A stretch of DNA of 64,000 nt, taken from CALOCN01 sp942491735 (GTDB lineage: Bacteria; Eisenbacteria; RBG-16-71-46; JABDJR01). The notes under the pieces were generated by a model that was given only the letters and a program-made list of their open reading frames with translations, was not told the origin of the DNA and did not search any database. The stretch is from assembly GCA_942491735.1 (NCBI GenBank), contig CALOCN010000014.1, forward strand, positions 1,922,001-1,986,000. Reading direction: 5' to 3'. Both the position numbers and the translations under genes were made by a program. Positions within the stretch are counted from its first letter, which is position 1. The number at the start of each line of letters is the position of its first letter. Positions 52,121 through 61,110 of this stretch are shown here, piece after piece.

Positions 52121-54026
52121 CGATGTGCCGACGTTCCTGCCCGCGGAACTGCAGGCGATAGAGTCGCTGGTAGAGGCCCGGCTGTTCCACCAGTTCGGTA
52201 TGGGTGCCCGACTGCACGATGCGCCCGCCGTCCAGGACGAGGATCCGGTCGGCGCGCACGATGGTGCTCAGGCGGTGCGCGATGACGAAGGTGGTACGAC
52301 CCTCGAGCAGCCGGTCCAACGCCTGCTGGACGAGGGCTTCCGACTCGGTGTCCAGGGCCGAGGTGGCCTCGTCGAGAATGAGCACCGGGGGGTTGCGCAG
52401 CACCGCGCGGGCAATGGCCAGACGTTGACGCTGGCCGCCCGAGAGCAGCACGCCCCGTTCCCCGATCTGGGTCCCATAGCCAAGCGGCATGGCGTCGATG
52501 AACTCCGCCGCGTTGGCCACCCGCGCCGCCTCCCGTACCGCTTCCGGGTCCACCGTCTTCTGGCCGTAGGCGATGTTGGCCTCCACCGTCTCGTTCAGGA
52601 GCAGCGTCTCCTGACTCACCGAGGCGATCAGGGTGCGCAGGTCGCGCCGGCGCAACTCACGGATATCCTGGTCATCGAAGAGGATCCGCCCCTGCTGGAT
52701 GTCGTAGAACCGGGGAATGAGATCGACCAGGGTGGTCTTTCCCGCACCGCTGGGTCCGACCAGCGCGGTGGTGGATCCCATGGGGGCCTCGAAGGACACC
52801 TCCGAGAGAACGGGGCGTGCCGGATCGTAGCCGAAGGTCACGTTCTCGAAACGGATCATCCGCTCCATCCGTTCGATGGGGCGGGCATCGGGAGCGTCGG
52901 TCTCCTCCTCCAGATCCAGGATCTCGAACAGGCGGGCCGAGGCCGCGATGCCACGCTGGAACGCGGTGACCACACCGGAGAGCTGCTTGAGTGGGTGGAG
53001 CATGGACAGCAGTGCGAGCAGGAACACGAAGAAACGCCCCGGGGTCATCTCCGCCGTGTCGCTCAGCACCAGGCGTCCCCCGATGTAGAGCACGAGCACG
53101 CCGATGGTCACCCCCCAGAACTCGCTCAGGGGAGCGGCGATGCCGTCGATGGTGAGCAGCTTGACCACGGTCCGGCGATACGCCTTTGCCGATTCCGCGA
53201 AACGTCGGCTTTCCTCCGGCTCGGTCCCGAAGGACTTCACGACCCGGATGACGCCGAGGGTCTCGGTCAGCGAGGAGGTCAGGGCGGCAATGCGGGCCTG
53301 GGCCAGTCCGCTGTGCTTGCGCAGCTTGTGCGACAGGCGGGATGTGATGACCGCGATGGGCGGGACGATGAGAAAGCTGACCATGGCCAGCTTGGGACTG
53401 GCCATGAAGGAGATGCCCAGGTAGACCAGCACCTGGAACAGGTGGTGGAGGAAGTTGACCGCGGTGTTGACGCTGAACTCCTTGACCAGTTCGACGTCGG
53501 TGACGATGCGACTCACCAGTTGCCCGCTGGGGTAGCGGTGCAGGGTCCCCAGCGGCAACCGCATCGTCTTGTCGAACAGATCGGAGCGGATCGCCTCGGC
53601 CGACTTCTGCTGGACGTAGTAGAAGGTGGTGCGGCGCCCGAACTCCACCGCGTTCTTGAGCAGCACCGCGATCAGGGTGATTCCGCAGAGCCAGCTCAGG
53701 ACCTCCAGGGGCGGGCTCTGCCGCTGCATGTCGCCCAGGCCCCGCAGGGTGGCGTTCTTGGCCTCGGTGAGCCGCTCCGGAAATGACCCGGTGGCGGTCA
53801 GGGCGTCGGTCAGCGCGGACCAGGTCGCGGCAAGCCCCTCACGGACCGGAAGGGGGTCACCCGCGGCCGGCCCCCCGCCGTGGACAAAGACCTTGTCGAT
53901 GATGGGCAGGATGAGGCCGATCGAGAAGCCGCTCAGGATCGCATAGATCCCCATCAGCACCAGCCCCAGCAGGATGGTGGGCCACAGGGGCCTGAAGTAC
54001 GGGCGTAGCCGGAGGAGGGTGTGCAT
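52104..54026 (-). CDS. msbA: Lipid A-type ABC exporter MsbA
   Basis: 640 residues: six membrane helices (about 1-345) and one ATPase domain with Walker A GPSGAGKTT, signature LSGGQRQR, Walker B VLILDEAT and switch His in IAHRL. It flips lipid A-core across the inner membrane; the adjacent heptosyltransferase fits. An insert of about 70 residues between helices 1 and 2 (near residues 50-110) is larger than usual. ATG 54026 was chosen because upstream frame runs through a hairpin (54043-54062). No clear ribosome site is present. Confidence 0.9.
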   Translation of the reverse strand: MHTLLRLRPYFRPLWPTILLGLVLMGIYAILSGFSIGLILPIIDKVFVHGGGPAAGDPLPVREGLAATWSALTDALTATGSFPERLTEAKNATLRGLGDMQRQSPPLEVLSWLCGITLIAVLLKNAVEFGRRTTFYYVQQKSAEAIRSDLFDKTMRLPLGTLHRYPSGQLVSRIVTDVELVKEFSVNTAVNFLHHLFQVLVYLGISFMASPKLAMVSFLIVPPIAVITSRLSHKLRKHSGLAQARIAALTSSLTETLGVIRVVKSFGTEPEESRRFAESAKAYRRTVVKLLTIDGIAAPLSEFWGVTIGVLVLYIGGRLVLSDTAEMTPGRFFVFLLALLSMLHPLKQLSGVVTAFQRGIAASARLFEILDLEEETDAPDARPIERMERMIRFENVTFGYDPARPVLSEVSFEAPMGSTTALVGPSGAGKTTLVDLIPRFYDIQQGRILFDDQDIRELRRRDLRTLIASVSQETLLLNETVEANIAYGQKTVDPEAVREAARVANAAEFIDAMPLGYGTQIGERGVLLSGGQRQRLAIARAVLRNPPVLILDEATSALDTESEALVQQALDRLLEGRTTFVIAHRLSTIVRADRILVLDGGRIVQSGTHTELVEQPGLYQRLYRLQFRGQERRHIDAMES

Positions 54027-54042
54027 GGAGGGGACAAGACTA

Positions 54043-54104
54043 AGGCCCGCCGGGGCGGGCCTCAAGGTGCCTAGATCGGGGGGCGGGAAAGAATCCCGCC
54101 CCCC
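54043..54104 (-). terminator. Two strong hairpins between the C25 protease gene and msbA
   Basis: Stem 1: 11 bp, GGGGGGCGGGA / TCCCGCCCCCC, loop of five (54078-54104). Stem 2: AGGCCCGC / GCGGGCCT, loop of four (54043-54062). Neither has a good U-tract on the minus strand. They probably end or insulate the protease transcript before msbA. Confidence 0.5.
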
Positions 54105-54113
54105 GTCGTCGGT

Positions 54114-57100
54114 CTAGCGACGCAGGAGCACCATCCGGTTGGCCGAGGTCTGCCCGGCCGCCTGGAGTCGATAGTGGTAGATTCCGGCCGCCACGGTGCG
54201 TCCGGCCTCGTCCTCACCGTCCCAACGCAGCTCGTATTCGCCGGCCAGCTGGCTGCCGTCGATCAGGGTCCGGACCACCCGGCCCGAGACATCGAAGACC
54301 TCCAGGGTCACCGGCTGGAAACCGAGCCCCTCGGGAACCCGATACCGGATGACGGTCGAGCTGTGGAAGGGGTTGGGGTAGTTCTGGAGCAGGGCCGGTC
54401 CGCCGATGGTCGGCAGATCCGGAGCCGCCACCTGGGTCAGCACGTCGTCGTCGTAGACGCCGGTGTTGCGCATGTTCCGCTTGAACATGGGCCAGGGGGC
54501 GCGAGCCTCGCTGAATGCCCAGGGCGTATCCCAGCAATAGATCTTCTGGTCGAAGCTCGATGCCATGATCTCGACCAGCCCGTCGCCGTCCACGTCCCAG
54601 ATCGCGCAGCCGTTCTCGACCAGGTTTCCGGTCTGAATGGGGAAACCATCGACCGGGTTGCCCGAGTTGTTGTACCCGAAGACCCGGCCGTCCTTGCCGC
54701 CGAAGACCACGTCCAGGGACCCGTCGTTGTCGACATCGGCCACCACGGGCGAGGAACGGATGGCGACCCGGTTCCCCTGGCTGTCCTCGATGATGATCGG
54801 GAAGCCGGGGAGATGGGCCCCGTTGAGTCCGTTGCGGGCAAACAGGGTTCCGTTGGAGGCCCCGATGACCATGTCCAGGGCGCCGTCGCCGTTGATGTCG
54901 GCCAGGGCGGGGGAGGAGTCGTAGTCCTCGTTGAGCTGGGCGCCGGCGGGGAAGCCGGGAGACTGGGAGCCGTCCATCCGGAGGGCATGGACGAGCGAGT
55001 TGCCGGAGCCCCACACGATTTCCACGCTGCCGTCCGATCCCACGTCACCGATGGCCGGACTCGATGTGATGTCCCCCCCCGAGGCGAAGGGGAATCCCGG
55101 GGCCAGCGTCCCGTCGTGGTTCCACACGTACATGTTGCCGTCGCGCATCCCGGCCACCAGCTCGCCATAGGGGTCGCCGTCGAGGTTGGCCACCGACGGG
55201 GTTCCATAGGAGAAGCTGGTTCCGGTCAGGGCGAAGACACCGTGGGTGCCCCCGTCGGCGTCCCCGTCCAGGTACTCCGTTCCGTCGTGGTGGAAGACAA
55301 GGACCGCGTTGGCCACCGCGCAGATGATCTCGAGGTCCCCGTCCACGTCGAGGTCGGCCAGGCAGACCGACCCCAGGGGGTTGGGCTGGCTGACCCCGGT
55401 GGGGTTCGCACTGACCGGGAAGCCGGGCAGGGGGACTCCCTGGTTGTCCACCACGTGCAGCAGGGCGTCGTTCCAGGAAATACCGGCGACTTCCAGGTCA
55501 CCGTCGTTGTCCACGTCGCCCGCGGCCGGGGTGTTCCAGAACAGGTTGCCGTTCGAGTTGGTGATGGGTCCCAGGGTGCGCACATCCTGATCGCCGTCCA
55601 CGAAGTCCGACCCGTCGGCGTTGACCGCGTAGATCTCCTCGCCCCCGGCCAGGATCTCCAGGGAAGCCGGGTTGTTGTCGAGATCGGCGAAGGTCACCCC
55701 GCCGGTCGAGGCGGACGCCACCTCGACCGGGAATCCGGCGTGCAGCGGCAGCGTGGTGGTGGCCGAGGTCTCCAGGGAAAGCGGGCCCTCGTTCCCCGAG
55801 GAGTCGATGGCCGCGGCCTTGTAGTAGAACCGGGTCAGACCGGGAAGATCCGCGTCCTCGAAATAGGCCGTTCCCTCGGTGGTCCAGAGGTTGATCCGGG
55901 TGTAGGGCCCCCCGGGGGCGGGGGAGCGATAGACCGCGTAGCCGTAGAGGTCCGCGTCCGCCACCGGGTCGAACTTCAGTCCGATGTAGTCGCTGCCTCC
56001 GAAGGCCACCACGTTGTTCACCACCGCGGGTGCGAGCCAGTCGATCTGTTGCGTATGCACGGTACCGTGGTCGTCGATGAAGACGAGGGTCAACTCGTGG
56101 GGCGAGACCACATCGGTCAGGCTCAACCGGAATCCGTCGGCCGGATTGGAGACGATCGCGCCGGCCGCGACGTCTCCCAGCACACTCACCGTGTCGACGA
56201 GGACGACCGCGGGATCGGAGCTGCGCAGACGCGCCTGGAGCCCCGAGGCCTCGCCCAGCCCGATGTTGTGGACCTTGGGAATGATGACGAAGTCCTCGTT
56301 GGCGGCAATGATCCCGTTGCCGTTGCCGTTGCCGACGGTGTCCCGTACCGCCTGGCTGTACACGGCAATGACCGGGCCGTGGACATAGAGGATCACGTCC
56401 TGCACATAGGTGTCGTTGAACCCGAAAATGGTCAGGGTGCAGACGGCTTCCAGGCGATCCGGCGCATCCGCGCCGACCTGGATCACGAACGGATCGGTGG
56501 GGGCCACCGAGGCCCCCGCGCCGATGTCGGGGTAGGCGGATGCGTTGTCGGTGATGGTCAGGTACGGGTCGAGCGTGGTCAGGCTGGCCGAGACCAGGGT
56601 CTCGGTCGCGCTTCCCCCGTTGTGCAGGGTGATGTCCAGCTCGATCGTTTCCCCACGATCGGTCAGCCCGTCCCCGTTGCCCGAGGAGGCTCCGGAGCCG
56701 TCGTCGGTGATGGCCTGGCTTTCCGCGTGGAGATAGGGCGCGGCGCCGGGCGCGGTGACCGTGGCCACTCCCTCGTAGGGGACGGTATTGAAGGCCGAGG
56801 CCCCCACCGAGAAGGTCCCGGTCTGATCCGGGCGGTCGTTGAGCACCACGTCCCCCGAGGCGTTGGTGGTGCCGCGCACATGGGCGTCGCCATCCTTGAA
56901 CAGGGTCACCAGCGCGCCGGAGACCGGGCTCGCGTTCGAGGTCACGTTGACCGAGAAGGTGCCCTGTCCCAGCTCGAACGTCGCGGCATGGGTCGCGGCG
57001 AGAGGCGTGGGCACATCGGTGTAGAACTCGATCGAGGGATCCCCGATATAGATGTGGGTGAACTGGGTCCACCGGTGCGTGTTGTCCTGGGAGGCGAAGA

Positions 57101-58856
57101 CGGTGAACCCGGCCTTGGACATGCCGAAGGCCTGACCCAGCCGGACCACGTCCCGCTGAAAGAGGAGCCCGTAGAACTCGTTCTGGTAGGCGAGCCCGGT
57201 GGAAGGGAAGTCCAGCCGCGTGGAGGCGACCACCGAGTAGGCGCCCCCGTTGGGGTTGGAAAGGAACCGCTCCGAAATGCAGTTGAAGTCGATGGCTCCG
57301 GAGGTGCAGTTGATCGCGTAGAGCAGGAAGGTCTCGTTGCCGTTGACGAGGGCATCGGCGTCGGAGTTGATGAGGGTCAGCCCGTCCTTGCCGACGGCCA
57401 TGGTGTTGATGTAGCCGTGCCCGACATGGTGCACCAGGTTGAAGCCGGCGTTGAGGGAGTCAATGACCGTCGCCTTGGATTCCTCGATGGAACCGGGCCA
57501 ACCGGTGTAGTTCTCGTACAACCGCACCGGCTCGATGGCCACCGTGACCGAGTCGAGCACGTCCTCGCAGAGAAGAGCGCCGTCGAACTGGATCAGGTCT
57601 CCCAGTTGCCAGTTCTGGGGAAAGAGAACCTCACCCAGAAGCAGGATGTCGTCCTGGTAGCCCAGGGGAGGGCTCTGCCGGTAGTCGATCACCTTGTCGA
57701 CGAGCACCTGTGCCTCGGTCGGGTTGTTGGAGGTCAGTCGCCCCACCCACACATCCGGCAGCAGGTCGACCTCGTCCCCGGGGCTGGGGACGCCGCCGTC
57801 CCCCTCGCCGAACACCGCGTCCCCGTCCGCGTTCCAGTTGCCGTCCAGATCGCTGTAGTAGAGATCGGTGGGGATTTCCTCGCTGCCGAAGAAGTTGGTG
57901 AAGCCGTAGCGCACCGGAATGACCCCGGTATCCCCGCCAATCAGGACGAAGGCGGTACCCCACTTGGAAACCGCGTCCTTGATGAAGTTGCGGATGGTCT
58001 CCTGGAGGTCGACCCCCAGGGGATAGTTGGCCTCGATCCAGGACACGGTCCGTACCACGGTGGTCAGGCCCAGCTCGGTCCGGAAGTCCGCCAGCTGCTG
58101 GTAGATGGGCTCCTGGGCGGTGTCGGTGATGATGACCATCTCGACCGCGCTCCCATCCACGGTGGGGCGAAAGCGGGGGTCGAAGGGCGCGCCGCTATTG
58201 ATCTGCGGCTGGAGCCGCATGGTTGCGCGCAGGGCCTCGGGGGTCCCGCCCACAAGTTCCGCCAGGGCGCGAGAGAAGCTCTCGTATCCCGCCGGGGTCT
58301 CCCGCAGCAGTCGCAGGGGTTCCTCGCGATCCGAGGGGCCGGTGGTCACCTCGACCCGGAACCGGGTGGCCACGGTGAGCTCCCCGGTGGTCGGGTTCCA
58401 GCTGAAAGGGGACACGGCCACCGAACCGATGGCATGGCCGCGCATGCGGCCCGAGGAGACCTGGATCGCCCGGTCGGCCGGATAGGGGACCTTGGATCCC
58501 GCGATGGCCGGGTCCAGGGACGCCGGCGCGAGGCCATGTTCGGGGGTGACCCGCGGCGTGGCGCCAAGCTGATGAAACCCCGGAAAGGTCAGGGTTTCCA
58601 GGGGGATGATGCGCGCGGAAATGACCGCGTCGTCCCCCGGGAGCGCCAGGTGCACCGGGATGAGGGGGAGGTCCGGGGTTCCGGTCGGCAGGGCGCGCAC
58701 TCCACCCGTGAAGCGGATGGTGGTGATTCCGTTTTCCTGGTCGAGGTGAATCCCCGAGGGGTCCACCGTGACGTCTTTGGAAACGAGCGCCCCTTGAGCC
58801 GAGCTGAAGCCGGTGACAAGGGATAGACCAAGGGTCAAGGCAAGGCGTAGTCGCAT
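54114..58856 (-). CDS. Secreted gingipain-type (C25) protease with FG-GAP repeats and sorting domain
   Basis: 1580 residues. The signal peptide ends SSAQG. A propeptide-like region (about 25-215) precedes the C25 catalytic domain, with His480 in HVGHG and Cys517 in YAINCTSG as the likely dyad. Then come Ig-like/CARDB-like beta domains, an FN3-like domain near 1030, about six FG-GAP/VCBS repeats (PAAGDVDNDG, ADLDVDGDL, SPVVADVDNDG) and a C-terminal sorting domain (LLQNYPNPFHSST ... GIYHYRLQAAG). It should be exported and fixed to or released from the surface, degrading protein. ATG 58856 has GAGGTG nine bases upstream; GTG 58868 is the alternative. Confidence 0.88.
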   Translation of the reverse strand: MRLRLALTLGLSLVTGFSSAQGALVSKDVTVDPSGIHLDQENGITTIRFTGGVRALPTGTPDLPLIPVHLALPGDDAVISARIIPLETLTFPGFHQLGATPRVTPEHGLAPASLDPAIAGSKVPYPADRAIQVSSGRMRGHAIGSVAVSPFSWNPTTGELTVATRFRVEVTTGPSDREEPLRLLRETPAGYESFSRALAELVGGTPEALRATMRLQPQINSGAPFDPRFRPTVDGSAVEMVIITDTAQEPIYQQLADFRTELGLTTVVRTVSWIEANYPLGVDLQETIRNFIKDAVSKWGTAFVLIGGDTGVIPVRYGFTNFFGSEEIPTDLYYSDLDGNWNADGDAVFGEGDGGVPSPGDEVDLLPDVWVGRLTSNNPTEAQVLVDKVIDYRQSPPLGYQDDILLLGEVLFPQNWQLGDLIQFDGALLCEDVLDSVTVAIEPVRLYENYTGWPGSIEESKATVIDSLNAGFNLVHHVGHGYINTMAVGKDGLTLINSDADALVNGNETFLLYAINCTSGAIDFNCISERFLSNPNGGAYSVVASTRLDFPSTGLAYQNEFYGLLFQRDVVRLGQAFGMSKAGFTVFASQDNTHRWTQFTHIYIGDPSIEFYTDVPTPLAATHAATFELGQGTFSVNVTSNASPVSGALVTLFKDGDAHVRGTTNASGDVVLNDRPDQTGTFSVGASAFNTVPYEGVATVTAPGAAPYLHAESQAITDDGSGASSGNGDGLTDRGETIELDITLHNGGSATETLVSASLTTLDPYLTITDNASAYPDIGAGASVAPTDPFVIQVGADAPDRLEAVCTLTIFGFNDTYVQDVILYVHGPVIAVYSQAVRDTVGNGNGNGIIAANEDFVIIPKVHNIGLGEASGLQARLRSSDPAVVLVDTVSVLGDVAAGAIVSNPADGFRLSLTDVVSPHELTLVFIDDHGTVHTQQIDWLAPAVVNNVVAFGGSDYIGLKFDPVADADLYGYAVYRSPAPGGPYTRINLWTTEGTAYFEDADLPGLTRFYYKAAAIDSSGNEGPLSLETSATTTLPLHAGFPVEVASASTGGVTFADLDNNPASLEILAGGEEIYAVNADGSDFVDGDQDVRTLGPITNSNGNLFWNTPAAGDVDNDGDLEVAGISWNDALLHVVDNQGVPLPGFPVSANPTGVSQPNPLGSVCLADLDVDGDLEIICAVANAVLVFHHDGTEYLDGDADGGTHGVFALTGTSFSYGTPSVANLDGDPYGELVAGMRDGNMYVWNHDGTLAPGFPFASGGDITSSPAIGDVGSDGSVEIVWGSGNSLVHALRMDGSQSPGFPAGAQLNEDYDSSPALADINGDGALDMVIGASNGTLFARNGLNGAHLPGFPIIIEDSQGNRVAIRSSPVVADVDNDGSLDVVFGGKDGRVFGYNNSGNPVDGFPIQTGNLVENGCAIWDVDGDGLVEIMASSFDQKIYCWDTPWAFSEARAPWPMFKRNMRNTGVYDDDVLTQVAAPDLPTIGGPALLQNYPNPFHSSTVIRYRVPEGLGFQPVTLEVFDVSGRVVRTLIDGSQLAGEYELRWDGEDEAGRTVAAGIYHYRLQAAGQTSANRMVLLRR

Positions 58857-58982
58857 AGCTAGGCGCACCTCAGCTGGAGCTGGAGTTGAGCAGGTTCGTG
58901 CGGCCCGGTTTCGGTCCGGGTGGCAGGCAGTCTGAGGAAGACGGTGGGCAAGGTTTTTAGCTAAGGCTCATGTAGCTCGTAA

Positions 58983-59012
58983 ATTATGCCACATAGGGGA
59001 GGCCATGGTCAA
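58983..59012 (-). promoter_or_regulatory. Sigma-70 type promoter of the C25 protease gene
   Basis: On the minus strand, TTGACC (59012-59007), an 18-base spacer and CATAAT (58988-58983). The leader is about 120 bases and holds a CCCGG/CCGGG hairpin (58904-58920). It diverges from the promoter at 59038. Confidence 0.7.
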
Positions 59013-59037
59013 TGAATCCGATAGATTGGGGTTGCTC

Positions 59038-59067
59038 TTGTCGCGGCTTGCCGTCTCCTCGTACACT
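59038..59067 (+). promoter_or_regulatory. Sigma-70 type promoter of the 35-residue protein
   Basis: TTGTCG (59038-59043), an 18-base spacer and TACACT (59062-59067). Leader of about 35 bases before the ATG at 59109. Confidence 0.6.
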
Positions 59068-59108
59068 TGCCCTCCATTCCGAGTTCCTGGCTTTTACCCG
59101 GAGGTCCC

Positions 59109-59216
59109 ATGACCGAACGCCGTCGCGAGTTGAAACAACGCAGGAAACGCCGCAAGGAGCGCATCAAGGCCCGGATCCGGGAAGAGAAGAAGCTCCGCAA
59201 GAGCCGCCGCAAGTAG
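59109..59216 (+). CDS. Orphan 35-residue, highly basic protein
   Basis: 35 residues, 21 of them Lys or Arg and five Glu, begins MTERRRELKQ and ends RKSRRK; it would form one long charged helix. A GGAGG lies five bases before the ATG, a promoter lies at 59038 and a terminator starts three bases after the stop, so this is a complete one-gene unit. Its size and charge recall the tiny accessory ribosomal proteins of bacteria (bTHX, bS22/AURKAIP1-like), but the sequence does not clearly match either. A ribosome- or RNA-binding role is inference. Confidence 0.65.
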   Translation: MTERRRELKQRRKRRKERIKARIREEKKLRKSRRK

Positions 59217-59218
59217 CC

Positions 59219-59245
59219 CCGGTCGGGACTCCCCCCGGCTTTTTT
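59219..59245 (+). terminator. Rho-independent terminator after the 35-residue gene
   Basis: Outer stem CCGG/CCGG and inner stem GGG/CCC with loop ACT, followed by C and six T (59240-59245). Confidence 0.7.
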
Positions 59246-59280
59246 CCCAACGCCCCGTCCTGTTCACCCCTGGAGGTGTC

Positions 59281-59985
59281 ATGTCGACGGTGCGTTATCT
59301 TCCGGCAGATCCTGCCGGACGCTGCTTCCGCGAGTCCCTGGGTCTTTTGACCCTGACCGGTCCCCCCCGCCCCTCCGCCTGTTCCGACGAGGAACTCCTG
59401 GCCCGGCTGCTGAGTCCCCGGGGCGGGCGCGCGGGGGATGCCCTGGCCCGTCAACTGCTCGAAGCGGGGTGGCCCCGTCTTCCCCCGGGCTGGGCCGAAC
59501 CGACCGGGCTCTCGCCGGCCCAGTGGGTCCGGCTCGACGCCCTCGCAGAGTTCGCCTCGCGGTTGGCGGCCCGGGACGGGTCGTATCGTCCGCTCCTTTC
59601 GACCCCGGGGGATGTGCGGGACGTGGTGGCCGACCTCGAGACCGCCCGCCGGGAGCACTTCGTGGGGCTCTATCTCAATGCCCGCAATCGGCTTCTGGCC
59701 CGGGAAACCATCTCGGTGGGGAGCCTCAACGCTTCCATCGTGCACCCCCGCGAGGTCTTCGAGCCGGCCCTGCGACTGGGTGCGGCCAGTCTGGTGGTGG
59801 TGCACAACCATCCCTCGGGCGAGACCGACCCCTCCGACGACGATCTGCACATCACCCGGCGGCTGGTGGAAGCGGGCGAGATCCTGGGCATCGCCCTGCT
59901 CGATCACGTGATCGTGGGGACCCGGGGATACACCAGTCTCAAGGAGAAGGGGGGGCTCCCGGGGGCGGCCGGAGGGTTGCGCTGA
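59281..59985 (+). CDS. radC: RadC-type JAB/MPN domain protein
   Basis: 234 residues, full RadC length. The metal site HNHPSGETDPSDDD is intact, as is the later Asp-His in LLDHVIVG. The N-terminal helix-hairpin-helix region (about 35-110) is degenerate compared with the usual IKGIG motif. The function of RadC is unsettled; an early link to recombination repair was not upheld. GGAGGTG precedes the ATG. Confidence 0.92.
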   Translation: MSTVRYLPADPAGRCFRESLGLLTLTGPPRPSACSDEELLARLLSPRGGRAGDALARQLLEAGWPRLPPGWAEPTGLSPAQWVRLDALAEFASRLAARDGSYRPLLSTPGDVRDVVADLETARREHFVGLYLNARNRLLARETISVGSLNASIVHPREVFEPALRLGAASLVVVHNHPSGETDPSDDDLHITRRLVEAGEILGIALLDHVIVGTRGYTSLKEKGGLPGAAGGLR

Positions 59986-60023
59986 GGGGGCTCCGGCGCG
60001 GTGCGCGGGACCGTACCGGGTGC

Positions 60024-60029
60024 TACACT
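60024..60029 (+). promoter_or_regulatory. Possible extended -10 promoter of the heptose genes
   Basis: TGC followed by TACACT (60024-60029), with no good -35 box. It lies 73 bases before the kinase start. Confidence 0.35.
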
Positions 60030-60102
60030 CGCGCGGTTTTCACGGTCGCCGGCCGTAACGACTCCTCAACCCGGACGGATTCATGCCCAGAAACGCGGAC
60101 TC

Positions 60103-61110
60103 ATGACAGGAATCTGGACCCGTCTCGACCCGGCCCGTGTGGATGCGTTGATCCGTGCCTGGTCCGGTCGCCGCGTGGTCGTGTTGGGCGACGTCATGCT
60201 CGACCGCTACCTCTGGGGGAACGTGACCCGCATCTCCCCGGAGGCTCCCGTGCCGGTGGTCGAGGTGGGGCGGGAGTCCGCGCGGTTCGGGGGGGCTGCC
60301 AACGTGGCCCGCAACGTGCATGCCCTGGGGGCGTCGCCTCACCTGATCGGGGTGCTGGGAGACGACCTCACCGGCCGCCAACTGGTCGAGGAACTGTCCG
60401 CGGCATCGTTGGATGTGGGGGGTCTGGTCGTGGATCCGGAGCGTCCCACCACGGTCAAGACCCGGATCGTGGCGCGGGGTCAGCACGTGGTGCGGGCGGA
60501 TCAGGAGAGTCGGGACGAGGTGGTCGGCGGACCCGCCCGGGCCCTGCGCACCCGGATGCTCGAGGTCCTTGACGAGGCCGCGGCGGTGATCATCTCCGAT
60601 TACGGCAAGGGGGTGATCACCGGCGAGTTGCTGGAAACGGTGCTGGAGGAGGCGGCCGGCCGGGGAATCCCGGTCTGTGTCGATCCCAAGGACCTGCACT
60701 TCTTCGCCTACCGGGGCGTGGCCGTGCTCACCCCCAACCAGTTCGAGGCGGGGGAGGTCCTGGGCTACAAGCTCCGGGACGAAGCGAGTGTCACCCGGGC
60801 GGGGGAAGAGATCCTGGCCCGGCTCGAGGCCAAGGCGCTGCTCATCACCCGGGGGGAACGGGGCATGAGCCTGTTCGAGGCCGGGGGAGAGCAGACCGAT
60901 TTTCCTACCGTGGCCCGGCGGGTCTTCGACGTGACCGGCGCGGGGGATACCGTGGTCAGCACCTATGCCGTTGCCCTTGCCGGGGGCGCCTCCCCCAAGG
61001 AGGCGGCGATCCTTTCCAACCACGCGGCCGGTCTCGTGGTCGCCGAGGTCGGCACCGCCGCTCCCGACATGAAGGCCCTGCGCGGTTCCTTCTCCGGGGA
61101 GGGGGAGTGA
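60103..61110 (+). CDS. rfaE1: D-glycero-beta-D-manno-heptose-7-phosphate kinase
   Basis: 335 residues of PfkB/ribokinase fold. GDVMLDRYLWGNVTRISPEA matches the kinase half of HldE, and the catalytic Asp is in DVTGAGDTVVST. It makes heptose 1,7-bisphosphate for ADP-heptose. ATG 60103 begins the family N-terminus; GTG 60001 would put the start before the predicted promoter. It overlaps rfaE2 as GTGA; in E. coli the two are one fused protein. Confidence 0.92.
   Translation: MTGIWTRLDPARVDALIRAWSGRRVVVLGDVMLDRYLWGNVTRISPEAPVPVVEVGRESARFGGAANVARNVHALGASPHLIGVLGDDLTGRQLVEELSAASLDVGGLVVDPERPTTVKTRIVARGQHVVRADQESRDEVVGGPARALRTRMLEVLDEAAAVIISDYGKGVITGELLETVLEEAAGRGIPVCVDPKDLHFFAYRGVAVLTPNQFEAGEVLGYKLRDEASVTRAGEEILARLEAKALLITRGERGMSLFEAGGEQTDFPTVARRVFDVTGAGDTVVSTYAVALAGGASPKEAAILSNHAAGLVVAEVGTAAPDMKALRGSFSGEGE

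Noticed and set aside
54174..58826. 1550-codon open frame on the plus strand opposite the C25 protease
   Set aside because: It mirrors the third-position GC bias of the real gene; the minus frame has a signal peptide, catalytic motifs and a sorting domain, while this frame has low-complexity Gly/Val/Arg sequence.
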